In this document: positions 1 to 6,504 of the stretch, piece by piece
Position numbering within the stretch: the first letter of the stretch is position 1
Layout of the letters: every line of letters starts with the position of its first letter
Assembly (NCBI GenBank): GCA_937936695.1
Contig: CALHCK010000224.1
Span: forward strand, 1-8,531
Source of the DNA: an uncultured Polaribacter sp.
GTDB taxonomy: Bacteria; Bacteroidota; Bacteroidia; Flavobacteriales; Flavobacteriaceae
Direction of reading: 5' to 3'
DNA: 8,531 nt
Position numbers and translations under genes: made by a program
Notes under the pieces: generated by a model
What the model was told of the DNA's origin: nothing
Database searches by the model: none
What the model saw: the letters and a program-made list of their open reading frames with translations, nothing else

Positions 1-1
1 T

Positions 2-289
2 GCGAATGCTATTTTTAAAAGAACAATAGATAGTTGCAAAATAGTAGAGAATACTATTTTAACGGCTAATTTTTTTCCAGAGAAATCTTATGTGTTAAAA
101 ATAAAAGGGAAAGGTTTTTTAAGGTACCAAATACGATTAATTATGGCAACTTTAATAGAATTAGGAAAAGGGAATATTGATGAAGCTTTTATAAAAGATT
201 CATTAAAAGAAAATAATGATAAAACTTTTTTAAGGCATATTGCACCAGGTTCTGGATTGCAGTTGTACAATATAGAAATGGTACACTAA
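2..289 (+). CDS. truA: tRNA pseudouridine synthase A, C-terminal part (5' end outside window)
   Basis: This open frame enters from the left edge without a start and ends at TAA 287-289, leaving about 95 C-terminal residues. TruA converts uridines 38-40 in the tRNA anticodon arm to pseudouridine in the cytoplasm. The recognisable part is the core-strand and helix segment KGKGFLRYQIRLIMATLIEL followed by GKGN, which matches the TruA pattern F-x-x-x-x-V/I-R-x-I/L-x-x-x-L-x-x-x-G-x-G. The closing segment APGSGLQLYNIEM corresponds to the family's 'APAxGLxLxxVxY' end. The catalytic aspartate lies in the missing N-terminal half, so activity cannot be judged. The gene converges on the acyl-CoA dehydrogenase gene downstream. 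A 13-base inverted-repeat arm overlaps its stop codon. Another TruA-like pseudouridine synthase is possible but less likely. Confidence 0.8.
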   Translation, partial: ANAIFKRTIDSCKIVENTILTANFFPEKSYVLKIKGKGFLRYQIRLIMATLIELGKGNIDEAFIKDSLKENNDKTFLRHIAPGSGLQLYNIEMVH

Positions 290-393
290 ATACAATTGCT
301 TATAAAAAGGTATGTAACATTATAAGAAACTACTTTATTTTAAAATAACTGGAGTATTAATATAAATGTGTTTAATAAAATGTATTTAGTGTA
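282..393. repeat. 13-bp perfect inverted repeat enclosing nested palindromes
   Basis: The left arm TACACTAAATACA (282-294) is the exact reverse complement of TGTATTTAGTGTA (381-393). The 86 bases between contain a 7-bp inverted repeat (CTTATAA 299-305, TTATAAG 320-326) and a 14-bp perfect palindrome (335-348). The left arm covers the truA stop codon, and the right arm lies 16 bases before the end of the convergent acyl-CoA dehydrogenase gene. It could be a bidirectional 3'-end structure or a small remnant element. Neither role is shown, and there is no classical GC stem with a T-run. Confidence 0.5.
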
Positions 394-408
394 TGTTTAA
401 TATAAGTC

Positions 409-1551
409 CTATTTTTTTAGGATACTTCTAGAAATTACAATTTTCTGAATTTCAGAAGTGCCTTCATAAATCTGAGTAATTTTAGCATCCCTCATTAAGC
501 GTTCTACATGGTATTCTTTTACAAAACCATTACCGCCATGTATTTGTACAGCTTCCACAGTTTGTTTCATGGCTACTTTAGATGCGTATAGTTTTGCCAT
601 TGCAGAAGAAGTGTCGTAATTTTTATTTTGGTCTTTGTCCCATGCGGTTTTGGTTACAAGCATTCTTGCAGCCTCAATTTCTGTGTGCATGTCTGCTAAT
701 TTAAAAGCAATAGCTTGATGATTGCAAATTTCTGTTCCAAAAGCTTTTCTTTCTTTAGAGTATTTTAAGGCAAGTTCATACGCACCAGCAGCAATACCTA
801 ATGCTTGTGCAGCAATACCTATTCTACCTCCTGATAAAGTTTTCATAGCAAACTTAAAACCAAAACCATCTTCACCAATTCTATTTTCTTTAGGAACTTT
901 AACATCGTTAAATTGTAGGGTGTGTGTATCGGAGCCTCTTATACCAAGTTTATCTTCTTTAGGTCCAATATAAAAACCTTCGGTGCCTTTTTCTACAATA
1001 AAAACGTTAATTCCTTTATGACCTTTTTCTTTGTCGGTTTGTGCTATTACTAAATAAATATCTGCACGACCTCCGTTGGTAATCCAATTTTTTGTTCCAT
1101 TAATAATATAATGGTCTCCTTTATCTATAGCGGTTGTTTTTTGTGAGGTAGCATCAGAGCCAGCTTCTGGTTCGCTAAGGCAAAAAGCACCAATAAATTC
1201 GCCTGTAGCTAGTTTGGTTAAATATTTTTGCTTTTGAATTTCTGTACCAAAGGCTTCTAAGCCATAACAGACTAAAGAATTATTTACAGAAACAATAACA
1301 GAAGCAGAAGCATCAATTTTAGAAAGTTCTTCCATAATTAATATGTAAGATATAGTGTCCATTCCGCTACCACCATACTTAGGGTCTACCATAATCCCCA
1401 TAAAACCTAATGCCCCCATTTTTTTTACAAGTTCATCCGGAAATTCTTGTTTGTTATCTCTCTCTATTACTCCGGGTAGTAATTCGGTTTGCGCAAAATC
1501 TCTTGCTGCATCACGAATCATAATGTGTTCTTCTGTTAGATTGAAATTCAT
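409..1551 (-). CDS. Acyl-CoA dehydrogenase (short-chain/butyryl-CoA type)
   Basis: A 380-residue FAD flavoenzyme that introduces the alpha-beta double bond into acyl-CoA, passing electrons to electron-transfer flavoprotein; this is the first step of fatty-acid or branched-chain oxidation. The length is typical of the soluble short-chain class. PROSITE-like signature 1 is seen at about residues 122-136 (CLSEPEAGSD). Signature 2 is at about 336-356 (QIHGGNGFVKEYHVER). The catalytic base is expected to be Glu363 in IYEGTSEIQ, the position used by short-chain and butyryl-CoA enzymes. The frame stays open to an upstream ATG at 1611, adding 20 residues. I chose the ATG at 1551 because MNFNLTEEH is the normal family N-terminus and the extension is lysine-rich and unlike the family. 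The gene stands alone, divergent from anmK with a 92-base gap. The exact chain length or branched substrate cannot be read from the sequence. Confidence 0.93.
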   Translation of the reverse strand: MNFNLTEEHIMIRDAARDFAQTELLPGVIERDNKQEFPDELVKKMGALGFMGIMVDPKYGGSGMDTISYILIMEELSKIDASASVIVSVNNSLVCYGLEAFGTEIQKQKYLTKLATGEFIGAFCLSEPEAGSDATSQKTTAIDKGDHYIINGTKNWITNGGRADIYLVIAQTDKEKGHKGINVFIVEKGTEGFYIGPKEDKLGIRGSDTHTLQFNDVKVPKENRIGEDGFGFKFAMKTLSGGRIGIAAQALGIAAGAYELALKYSKERKAFGTEICNHQAIAFKLADMHTEIEAARMLVTKTAWDKDQNKNYDTSSAMAKLYASKVAMKQTVEAVQIHGGNGFVKEYHVERLMRDAKITQIYEGTSEIQKIVISRSILKK

Positions 1552-1643
1552 ATATGCTTTTTTTTGAGGTATTTTATATTTAGTTCTTACAATATACTTA
1601 ATTTTAAACATATTTTAAAAACGGATTTTGTTATTTTATAAAT

Positions 1644-2702
1644 ATGAATAAAAAAGATACCTATATAATAGGTTTAATGTCTGGTACCTCTTTAGATGGG
1701 ATAGATGTTGTTTATGTAAGATTTAATAATAAAGATTACAAAGATTTTACAATTATACATGCAGATACTGTTACTTATTCTGCTGAATGGAAGCAGCGTT
1801 TAAAAACAGCAATCGATTTTTCAGATGAAAATTTACTTATACTTAATAAAGAGTATGGTGTTTTTTTAGGTGATTTAGTGATGCGTTTTGTAAATAAATT
1901 TACGATTTCTAGAATAGATTTTATTGCTTCTCATGGGCATACGGTTTTGCATCAACCAGAAAACGGAATTACATTGCAAGTTGGTGATGGGCAATTAATA
2001 GCAAATAATACTAAGCAAAAAGTTATTTGCGATTTTAGAACGCAAGATGTTCGGTTAGGTGGTCAGGGAGCTCCTTTGGTACCTATTGGAGATGAATTGT
2101 TGTTTTCTGATTATGAATATTGCTTAAATCTTGGAGGGTTTTCTAATATATCATATAAATTAAAAGGTAAAAGAATTGCTTTTGATATTTGCCCAGTAAA
2201 TATTGTTTTAAATTATTATGTAAATAAATTAGGTTATGAATATGATGATGCGGGAAGTATTGCTTCTAAAGGAACAATAAATAAAGAATTGTTGGATGCA
2301 TTAAATAAGCTTGATTTTTATCATCAAAAACCACCAAAATCTTTGGGTTTAGAGTGGGTGAAAAAAGAAGTTTTTGTATTAATTGATGCTTTAGAAACAG
2401 ATGTGATTACTGTTTTAAGAACTTTTGTAGAGCATGTTGCTTATCAAATAGGTAAGGTAATTTATAAAAGTAATTCAGTGTTAATAACTGGAGGTGGAGC
2501 GTTTAATACTTTTTTAATAGAACGAATTTCTTTTTACAGTCAAACAGTTATTGAGTTGCCTAGTAAAGAGTTGATAGATTTTAAAGAAGCATTATTGTTT
2601 GCTTTTTTAGGGTTGTTAAAATCTAAAAATCAAATAAACTGTTTGGCTAGTGTTACAGGAGCGCGAAAAGATCATTGCTCAGGAGTAGTATATACATTGT
2701 AA
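1644..2702 (+). CDS. anmK: Anhydro-N-acetylmuramic acid kinase
   Basis: This cytoplasmic kinase opens the 1,6-anhydro ring of anhMurNAc and phosphorylates it to MurNAc-6-phosphate, recycling murein fragments. At 352 residues it is near the usual ~370. The ATP-binding loop MSGTSLDGID is at residues 12-21. The family motifs ASHGHTVLHQP (95-105), VGDG (113-116), RTQDVRLGGQGAPLVPIGDE (132-151), NLGGFSNIS (162-170) and the late glycine motif ITGGGAFN (281-288) all appear in order. Asp181 in FDICPVN sits at the place of the catalytic aspartate of FDTGPGN in proteobacterial enzymes, so the base is kept but the surrounding loop differs. The gene is monocistronic: the upstream gene diverges, and nhaB downstream has its own promoter 16 bases after the anmK stop. 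I saw no clear promoter match in the 92-base upstream gap and no clear terminator. Confidence 0.95.
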   Translation: MNKKDTYIIGLMSGTSLDGIDVVYVRFNNKDYKDFTIIHADTVTYSAEWKQRLKTAIDFSDENLLILNKEYGVFLGDLVMRFVNKFTISRIDFIASHGHTVLHQPENGITLQVGDGQLIANNTKQKVICDFRTQDVRLGGQGAPLVPIGDELLFSDYEYCLNLGGFSNISYKLKGKRIAFDICPVNIVLNYYVNKLGYEYDDAGSIASKGTINKELLDALNKLDFYHQKPPKSLGLEWVKKEVFVLIDALETDVITVLRTFVEHVAYQIGKVIYKSNSVLITGGGAFNTFLIERISFYSQTVIELPSKELIDFKEALLFAFLGLLKSKNQINCLASVTGARKDHCSGVVYTL

Positions 2703-2717
2703 TGAGTTCATAAAAAA

Positions 2718-2748
2718 TTTGGGTAGTAGTTTTTTTCGATTAAATTTG
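2718..2748 (+). promoter_or_regulatory. Bacteroidota sigma-A promoter for nhaB
   Basis: TTTG at 2718-2721, exactly 19 bases, then TAAATTTG at 2741-2748 match the Bacteroidota consensus (TTTG, N19, TAnnTTTG) in full. Transcription would start near 2755, giving a leader of about 130 bases before the nhaB ATG at 2889. The site begins 16 bases after the anmK stop, so nhaB need not depend on anmK transcription. Confidence 0.7.
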
Positions 2749-2787
2749 TCAAACTCAAAAATCAAAAGCAATTATAAAACATAAAAA

Positions 2788-2827
2788 AAACTACAAAACT
2801 GTAATTATTTTAAAATACATGTAGTTT
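2788..2827 (+). other. Possible stem-loop in the nhaB leader
   Basis: AAACTACA (2788-2795) pairs exactly with TGTAGTTT (2820-2827) across a 24-base AT-rich loop, within the predicted nhaB 5' leader. The stem has two GC pairs and no T-run follows, so it is not a terminator. I do not recognise a known riboswitch class. It may simply be chance in AT-rich DNA. Confidence 0.25.
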
Positions 2828-2888
2828 ATTTAATAGTTATAAATAAAATTGTTGATGATTGTAATAATATAAATAACACATAAATAAT

Positions 2889-4361
2889 ATGTTTAAGTAC
2901 TTTTTAGGAGATTCTCCAAAGTGGTTTAAAATGACCATGATAGGTTTTTTAATTTTTAATATTTTTTCAATTTTTGTCTTAGGACCAACAGTAACTGCTT
3001 GGTTGTTTATTGCAGAGTTTATTTTTACGCTAGCAATGGCGTTAAAATGTTATCCGTTACAATCTGGAGGTTTGTTAGCAATAGAAGCAATTGCTTTGGG
3101 GTTAACAACACCACATAATGCTTATCATGAGGTAGATCAGAATTTAGAAGTAGTATTGTTACTTGTTTTTATGGTAGCAGGTATCTATTTTATGAAGCCT
3201 TTATTAATGTTTATTTTTAGTAAAGTATTTACAAAAATAAAGTCTAAAGTTGTACTTTCTTTACTATTTGTGTTTTTAGCGGCAATATTATCTGCTTTTT
3301 TAGATGCATTAACAGTAACAGCAGTATTAATTAGTGTAGCTGTAGGGTTTTACGGAGTTTACCATAAAATACATTCTAGCTCTCAAGATTTTAATGATGA
3401 TGGAGTTTTAGACCGTAAAGAATTAAGCGGAGAAACATTAGAGCAATTTAGAAGCTTTTTAAGAAGTTTAATAATGCATGGTGTTGTAGGTACAGCTTTA
3501 GGAGGTGTGTGTACATTGGTAGGAGAACCACAAAACTTATTAATTGGTGAGCGTTTAGGTTGGGATTTTGTTGAATTTTTTGTTCAAATGGCGCCTATAA
3601 CAATTCCGGTTTTATTAGCAGGTTTATTAACAACTGTGGTTTTAGAGCTTACAGGAACGTTTGGTTTTGGAGCAAAATTACCAAAAGTAGCTGCAGATAT
3701 TATTGAAGGTTACACAATAGAAGAAGATGAAAAAAGAACAGATAAAGAGAAATATGCTTTAATTATTCAGGGAGTTTCTGCTGTATTATTAATTGCAGGA
3801 TTAGCATTACATATTGCGCCTGTAGGTTTAATTGGTTTAGCACTTATTATTGTACAAACTGCTTTTATGGGTATTATAGAGGAGCATAGTTTAGGGCATG
3901 CTTTTGAAGAAGCTTTACCTTTTACAGGGTTATTAGTTGTGTTTTTTGTAATTGTAGCTATGATACATGACCAGCATTTATTTAGTCCTATAATTAATTG
4001 GGCGTTACAACAAGATCCTACTTCTCAGCCAGGGTTATTTTATATAGCAAACGGAGCCTTATCTGCAATTAGTGATAATGTTTTTGTAGCAACAGTATAT
4101 ATAGGTGAAGTACAAAACGCTTTTAAAAGTGGTACCATAACTAGAGAGCATTTTGAAAAATTAGCAATTGCAATTAATACAGGTACAAATTTACCAAGTG
4201 TTGCAACACCTAATGGACAAGCTGCATTTTTATTCTTATTAACATCGTCATTAGCTCCTTTAATTAATCTTTCTTACGGAAAAATGGTTAAAATGGCTTT
4301 ACCTTATACAATTGTTTTAGGTGGTTTAGGATATGTAATGGTTAAAATGGTGCTTTCTTAA
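2889..4361 (+). CDS. nhaB: Na+/H+ antiporter NhaB
   Basis: An inner-membrane protein of 490 residues that expels Na+ in exchange for protons, serving pH and salt balance. Similarity to enterobacterial and Vibrio NhaB is visible over the whole length: WLFIAEFIFTLAMALKCYP (38-56), VAGIYFMK (96-103), LSAFLDALTV (134-143), FRSFLRSLIMH (187-197), TALGGVCTLVGEPQNLLI (202-219), SAISDNVFV (392-400) and AINTGTNLPSVATPNGQAAF (428-447). Asp139 in FLDALTV corresponds to the conserved intramembrane aspartate reported as essential (Asp147) in Vibrio NhaB. About ten or more hydrophobic segments are visible. The chosen ATG gives MFKYFLGDSPKWFK, which aligns with FLGQSPDWYK of the E. coli protein. Residues 167-178 in the loop after FLDALTV form a perfect EF-hand-type loop. 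The gene is monocistronic, with its own promoter and terminator. Confidence 0.97.
   Translation: MFKYFLGDSPKWFKMTMIGFLIFNIFSIFVLGPTVTAWLFIAEFIFTLAMALKCYPLQSGGLLAIEAIALGLTTPHNAYHEVDQNLEVVLLLVFMVAGIYFMKPLLMFIFSKVFTKIKSKVVLSLLFVFLAAILSAFLDALTVTAVLISVAVGFYGVYHKIHSSSQDFNDDGVLDRKELSGETLEQFRSFLRSLIMHGVVGTALGGVCTLVGEPQNLLIGERLGWDFVEFFVQMAPITIPVLLAGLLTTVVLELTGTFGFGAKLPKVAADIIEGYTIEEDEKRTDKEKYALIIQGVSAVLLIAGLALHIAPVGLIGLALIIVQTAFMGIIEEHSLGHAFEEALPFTGLLVVFFVIVAMIHDQHLFSPIINWALQQDPTSQPGLFYIANGALSAISDNVFVATVYIGEVQNAFKSGTITREHFEKLAIAINTGTNLPSVATPNGQAAFLFLLTSSLAPLINLSYGKMVKMALPYTIVLGGLGYVMVKMVLS
3387..3422 (+). other. EF-hand-like Ca2+-binding loop within NhaB (residues 167-178)
   Basis: The 12-residue sequence DFNDDGVLDRKE has all ligand positions of a canonical EF-hand loop: Asp1, Asn3, Asp5, Gly6, hydrophobic Leu8, Asp9 and Glu12. 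It lies in a non-membrane loop between FLDALTV/GFYGVYHK and the FRSFLRS helix. E. coli NhaB has an acidic, unpatterned stretch there. No second EF-hand is seen nearby, so a single dockerin- or calerythrin-like loop is the reading. Calcium binding is inferred, not shown. Confidence 0.6.
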
Positions 4362-4382
4362 TCATTAAAAAAAATAAATTGT

Positions 4383-4416
4383 AAAAAATCCTGAAATATA
4401 TTTCAGGATTTTTTTT
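4383..4416 (+). terminator. Rho-independent terminator after nhaB
   Basis: A perfect palindrome of two 16-base arms (4383-4398 and 4399-4414) has the core AATCCTGAAA / TTTCAGGATT and ends in a run of eight T (4409-4416). It starts 21 bases after the nhaB stop. The AAAAAA/TTTTTT base makes it potentially active in both directions, but no minus-strand gene is near. Confidence 0.9.
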
Positions 4417-4442
4417 GCAACAATTTTAAAAGAGTAAATTCG
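4414..4442 (+). promoter_or_regulatory. Candidate promoter for the exbB-exbD-tonB-folC operon
   Basis: TTTG at 4414-4417, 17 bases, then TAAATTCG at 4435-4442 match the Bacteroidota promoter with one mismatch in the -7 box and spacing two bases short. It starts in the T-tract of the nhaB terminator. Transcription would start near 4449, leaving a leader of about 24 bases before the exbB ATG at 4473. It is the best match between the two genes. Confidence 0.4.
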
Positions 4443-4472
4443 TTATTATTAAATAAATTAAAACAACGTTAA

Positions 4473-5162
4473 ATGCTATCACTTTATCAAGAAAATAAAG
4501 AACTTTTAGAAGAAGCTGTTTCAGAGCAAAAAACATTATCAATCTATAATTTAATTATGGATGGAGGTGTAGGTGGTCAGGTTATTATAGGAATACTTTT
4601 TGTGTTACTGACTGTTGGTATTTATATTTATTTTGAAAGATTTTTTGCTGTAAAATCTGCATCAAAAGAAGATGAAGGTTTTATGAATCAGATTAAAGAA
4701 TTTGTTTCTGCAGGTAATTTAGAATCTGCAAAAGAATTATGTGAAAGTAAAAATACACCAACTGCAAGATTAATTGCTAAAGGGATATCTAGGATAGGGA
4801 AGCCTTTAGATGATATTAATACAGCTATTGAAGCAGCAGGTAAATTAGAAGTGTATAAATTAGAGAAAAATGTAAGTGTGTTGGCAACTATTGCTGGTGC
4901 TGCACCTATGATTGGTTTTTTAGGAACTGTAATTGGAATGATTGTTGCGATTCATGAAATAGCAAATGCAGGAGGACAAATAGATATTAAAATGCTTTCC
5001 GATGGTTTGTATACAGCTATGACAACAACTGTAGCGGGTTTAATTGTGGGTATTGTTGCATATATTACCTATAATCATTTGGTGGTAAGAACAAATAAGG
5101 TAGTGTATCAAATGGAAGCTAAATCTGTTGAGTTTTTAGACTTACTAAACGAACCTGTATAA
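4473..5162 (+). CDS. exbB: ExbB/TolQ/MotA-family proton channel protein
   Basis: The 229-residue inner-membrane stator subunit forms, with ExbD, the proton channel that energises TonB. Three membrane segments fit the family: residues about 36-54 (QVIIGILFVLLTVGIYIYF), 136-160 (containing APMIGFLGTVIGMIVAI) and 183-202 (MTTTVAGLIVGIVAYITYNH). A large cytoplasmic domain (about 56-135) lies between the first two. The conserved ER after the first segment (YFERF, 53-57), the GLLGTV-like GFLGTV loop (148-153) and the LYTAMTTTVAGL motif (179-190) are the MotA_ExbB hallmarks. No signal peptide is evident; the N-terminal ~25 residues are a charged helix. exbD begins 38 bases after the stop, and tonB comes next, which favours ExbB over TolQ. 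A TolQ role cannot be fully excluded, but no tolA, tolB or pal gene is present here. Confidence 0.92.
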   Translation: MLSLYQENKELLEEAVSEQKTLSIYNLIMDGGVGGQVIIGILFVLLTVGIYIYFERFFAVKSASKEDEGFMNQIKEFVSAGNLESAKELCESKNTPTARLIAKGISRIGKPLDDINTAIEAAGKLEVYKLEKNVSVLATIAGAAPMIGFLGTVIGMIVAIHEIANAGGQIDIKMLSDGLYTAMTTTVAGLIVGIVAYITYNHLVVRTNKVVYQMEAKSVEFLDLLNEPV

Positions 5163-5200
5163 AAGTTACGTGTTATTTTATTAATATTTTGAATAGATAA

Positions 5201-5593
5201 ATGAATTTACGAGGACAAAATAAAGTAGACCCTTCATTTAATATGTCATCAATGACAGATATTGTTTTTCTGTTGCTGATATTTTTTATGTTAACATCTA
5301 CATTGGTTACTGTAAGTGCTATAGATGTTTTGTTGCCAAAAGCTGGTGGAAAAACCGAAAATAGTAAATCTGTTGCTGTAACCATTACCAGTGAATCTAT
5401 GTTTTACATAAATAAAACAAAAGTAGAGGTAGGTATTTTAGAAAGCGAAATATTAAAAAATGTAGGTGCAGATAAAAAGAAGACCATTGTTATAAGAGGA
5501 GACAAAGATGTGCCTTATAAGAATGTGATGAAAGTAATTGATATTGCAAATAAGAATAAATTAAAAATGATTTTAGCTGTAAAAGGCAATTAA
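5201..5593 (+). CDS. exbD: ExbD/TolR-family biopolymer transport protein
   Basis: A 130-residue protein with a short cytoplasmic N-terminus, one membrane helix (about 20-40) and a periplasmic domain (about 41-130), the standard ExbD layout and size. Asp20 in SSMTDIVFLLLIFFML is the conserved membrane aspartate that carries the proton (Asp25 in E. coli ExbD). The LLPKAGG segment after the helix and the late segment VIRGDKDVPYKNVMKVID (97-114) match the family's 'I-x-x-D-x-x-x-x-Y-x-x-V-x-x-V-x-D' region. It follows exbB by 38 bases and is separated from tonB by one base, so it is almost certainly co-transcribed and translationally linked with tonB. Only one exbD copy is present, whereas some Bacteroidota operons carry two. 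Confidence 0.93.
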   Translation: MNLRGQNKVDPSFNMSSMTDIVFLLLIFFMLTSTLVTVSAIDVLLPKAGGKTENSKSVAVTITSESMFYINKTKVEVGILESEILKNVGADKKKTIVIRGDKDVPYKNVMKVIDIANKNKLKMILAVKGN

Positions 5594-5594
5594 T

Positions 5595-6494
5595 ATGTCA
5601 GTTTTAGATACCGCACATAAACGTAAGTCAGCTGTAATAACAGTATTGATTATATCGATTTTAGTTTTTGGGATTTTAAATTATGGAATTCAGTATGTTG
5701 ACGAACCAGAAGAATATGGTTTGGCAATTAACTTTGGTGATTCTGAAGTAGGTAATGGAGAGCCTATAGAAAATATAAAAGAAACTGTTACAGCTAATGA
5801 AGAGCAGATAGAGGAGCAGGTAGAAGAGGTTATTGAGGAAACAACACAAGTTGAAGAAACGGTAGAAGAAATTATAGAGGAAGTAGCAGAAGAGGTTGTG
5901 CAGGAAGAAGTAATAACAAATGAAACCACAGAGGAGGTTCCTGTAGTAGAGAAGGTAAAAGAAGAAAAAAAAGAAGCTGTAAAAAAGGAAAAGCCGAAAG
6001 AGATTGTAAAACCCAAACCCAAACCCAAACCTAAGCCAAAGCCTAAACCAAAACCGTCTAAAGAAAACCAAGATGCTTTAAATAGTTTGTTAAGCGGTAA
6101 TTCATCTGACGGTGAAGTAGCTAAAGGAGAAGGAGATGATAAAGCGCAAGGGGTTAAAGGTAAAGTAGATGGTGATGCAAAATCATCTAAATATTATGGT
6201 ACTTCAGGTAGTGGTTCTGGTGGTAATTATAATTTAGCGGGCAGAAAAGCGTTGTCTAAACCAAAAGAACAACCATCTTGTCAAGAACAAGGAATTGTAG
6301 TTGTTAGAATTCAGGTTGATAAAAGTGGAAAAGTAATTTATGCCTTAGCAGGTGTAAAAGGAACAACAAATTCTGCTCCATGTTTATTAGGGCCTGCAAA
6401 AGCAGCTGCTTTAAAAACAAAGTGGAATACTGATAATAATGCACCTACAAAACAAACAGGTACTATTATTTATAAGTTTTCTTTAACTAATTAA
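5595..6494 (+). CDS. tonB: Energy transducer TonB
   Basis: A 299-residue protein anchored in the inner membrane that passes ExbB/ExbD motor energy across the periplasm to TonB-dependent outer-membrane receptors. It has a short basic cytoplasmic end, one membrane helix (about 12-30, SAVITVLIISILVFGILNY), and a long disordered linker. The linker splits into an acidic Glu/Val-rich half (about 57-120, many VEE/EEV repeats) and a basic half with eight exact Lys-Pro pairs (139-154). A Gly/Ser-rich stretch follows (about 165-210). The C-terminal TonB domain covers about 220-299, with the typical VVVRIQVDKSGKV strand (235-247) and the PCLLGPAKAAALKTKW helix (262-277). Cys229 and Cys263 lie in this domain and might form a disulphide. 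The ATG is one base after the exbD stop. folC follows after 10 bases. Confidence 0.93.
   Translation: MSVLDTAHKRKSAVITVLIISILVFGILNYGIQYVDEPEEYGLAINFGDSEVGNGEPIENIKETVTANEEQIEEQVEEVIEETTQVEETVEEIIEEVAEEVVQEEVITNETTEEVPVVEKVKEEKKEAVKKEKPKEIVKPKPKPKPKPKPKPKPSKENQDALNSLLSGNSSDGEVAKGEGDDKAQGVKGKVDGDAKSSKYYGTSGSGSGGNYNLAGRKALSKPKEQPSCQEQGIVVVRIQVDKSGKVIYALAGVKGTTNSAPCLLGPAKAAALKTKWNTDNNAPTKQTGTIIYKFSLTN
6009..6056 (+). repeat. Lys-Pro coding repeat with hexamer DNA microsatellite
   Basis: Eight consecutive Lys-Pro codon pairs encode tonB residues 139-154. The first three are identical AAACCC hexamers, followed by a fourth differing in its last base; the rest vary by synonymous changes (CCT, CCA, CCG, AAG). 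Repeat units are six bases, so slippage would change the linker by whole KP pairs and keep the frame. The synonymous drift in the second half should make that half more stable. Confidence 0.85.
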
Positions 6495-6504
6495 TGTTTA
6501 TTTT

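Noticed and set aside
88..270. Minus-strand open frame opposite truA
   Set aside because: The plus-strand frame encodes conserved TruA C-terminal sequence; the opposite frame has no recognisable motif.
405..428. Hairpin TCCTA/TAGGA at the 3' end of the acyl-CoA dehydrogenase gene
   Set aside because: The stem is only five uninterrupted pairs and lies inside the coding end without a T-run after it on the coding strand, so it is not supported as a terminator.
1552..1611. 20-residue N-terminal extension of the acyl-CoA dehydrogenase
   Set aside because: The extension is lysine-rich, not typical of the family, and uses DNA likely needed for the divergent promoters; the ATG at 1551 gives the standard 380-residue protein.
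5676..6071. Two minus-strand open frames opposite tonB
   Set aside because: They are antisense shadows of the repetitive Glu- and Lys-Pro-coding region, giving Phe/Leu- or Ser/Thr-rich low-complexity peptides with no recognisable family.
4473..6494. A Tol-Pal system instead of ExbB/ExbD/TonB
   Set aside because: The third gene has a clear TonB C-terminal domain and Lys-Pro linker, and no tolB or pal is adjacent.
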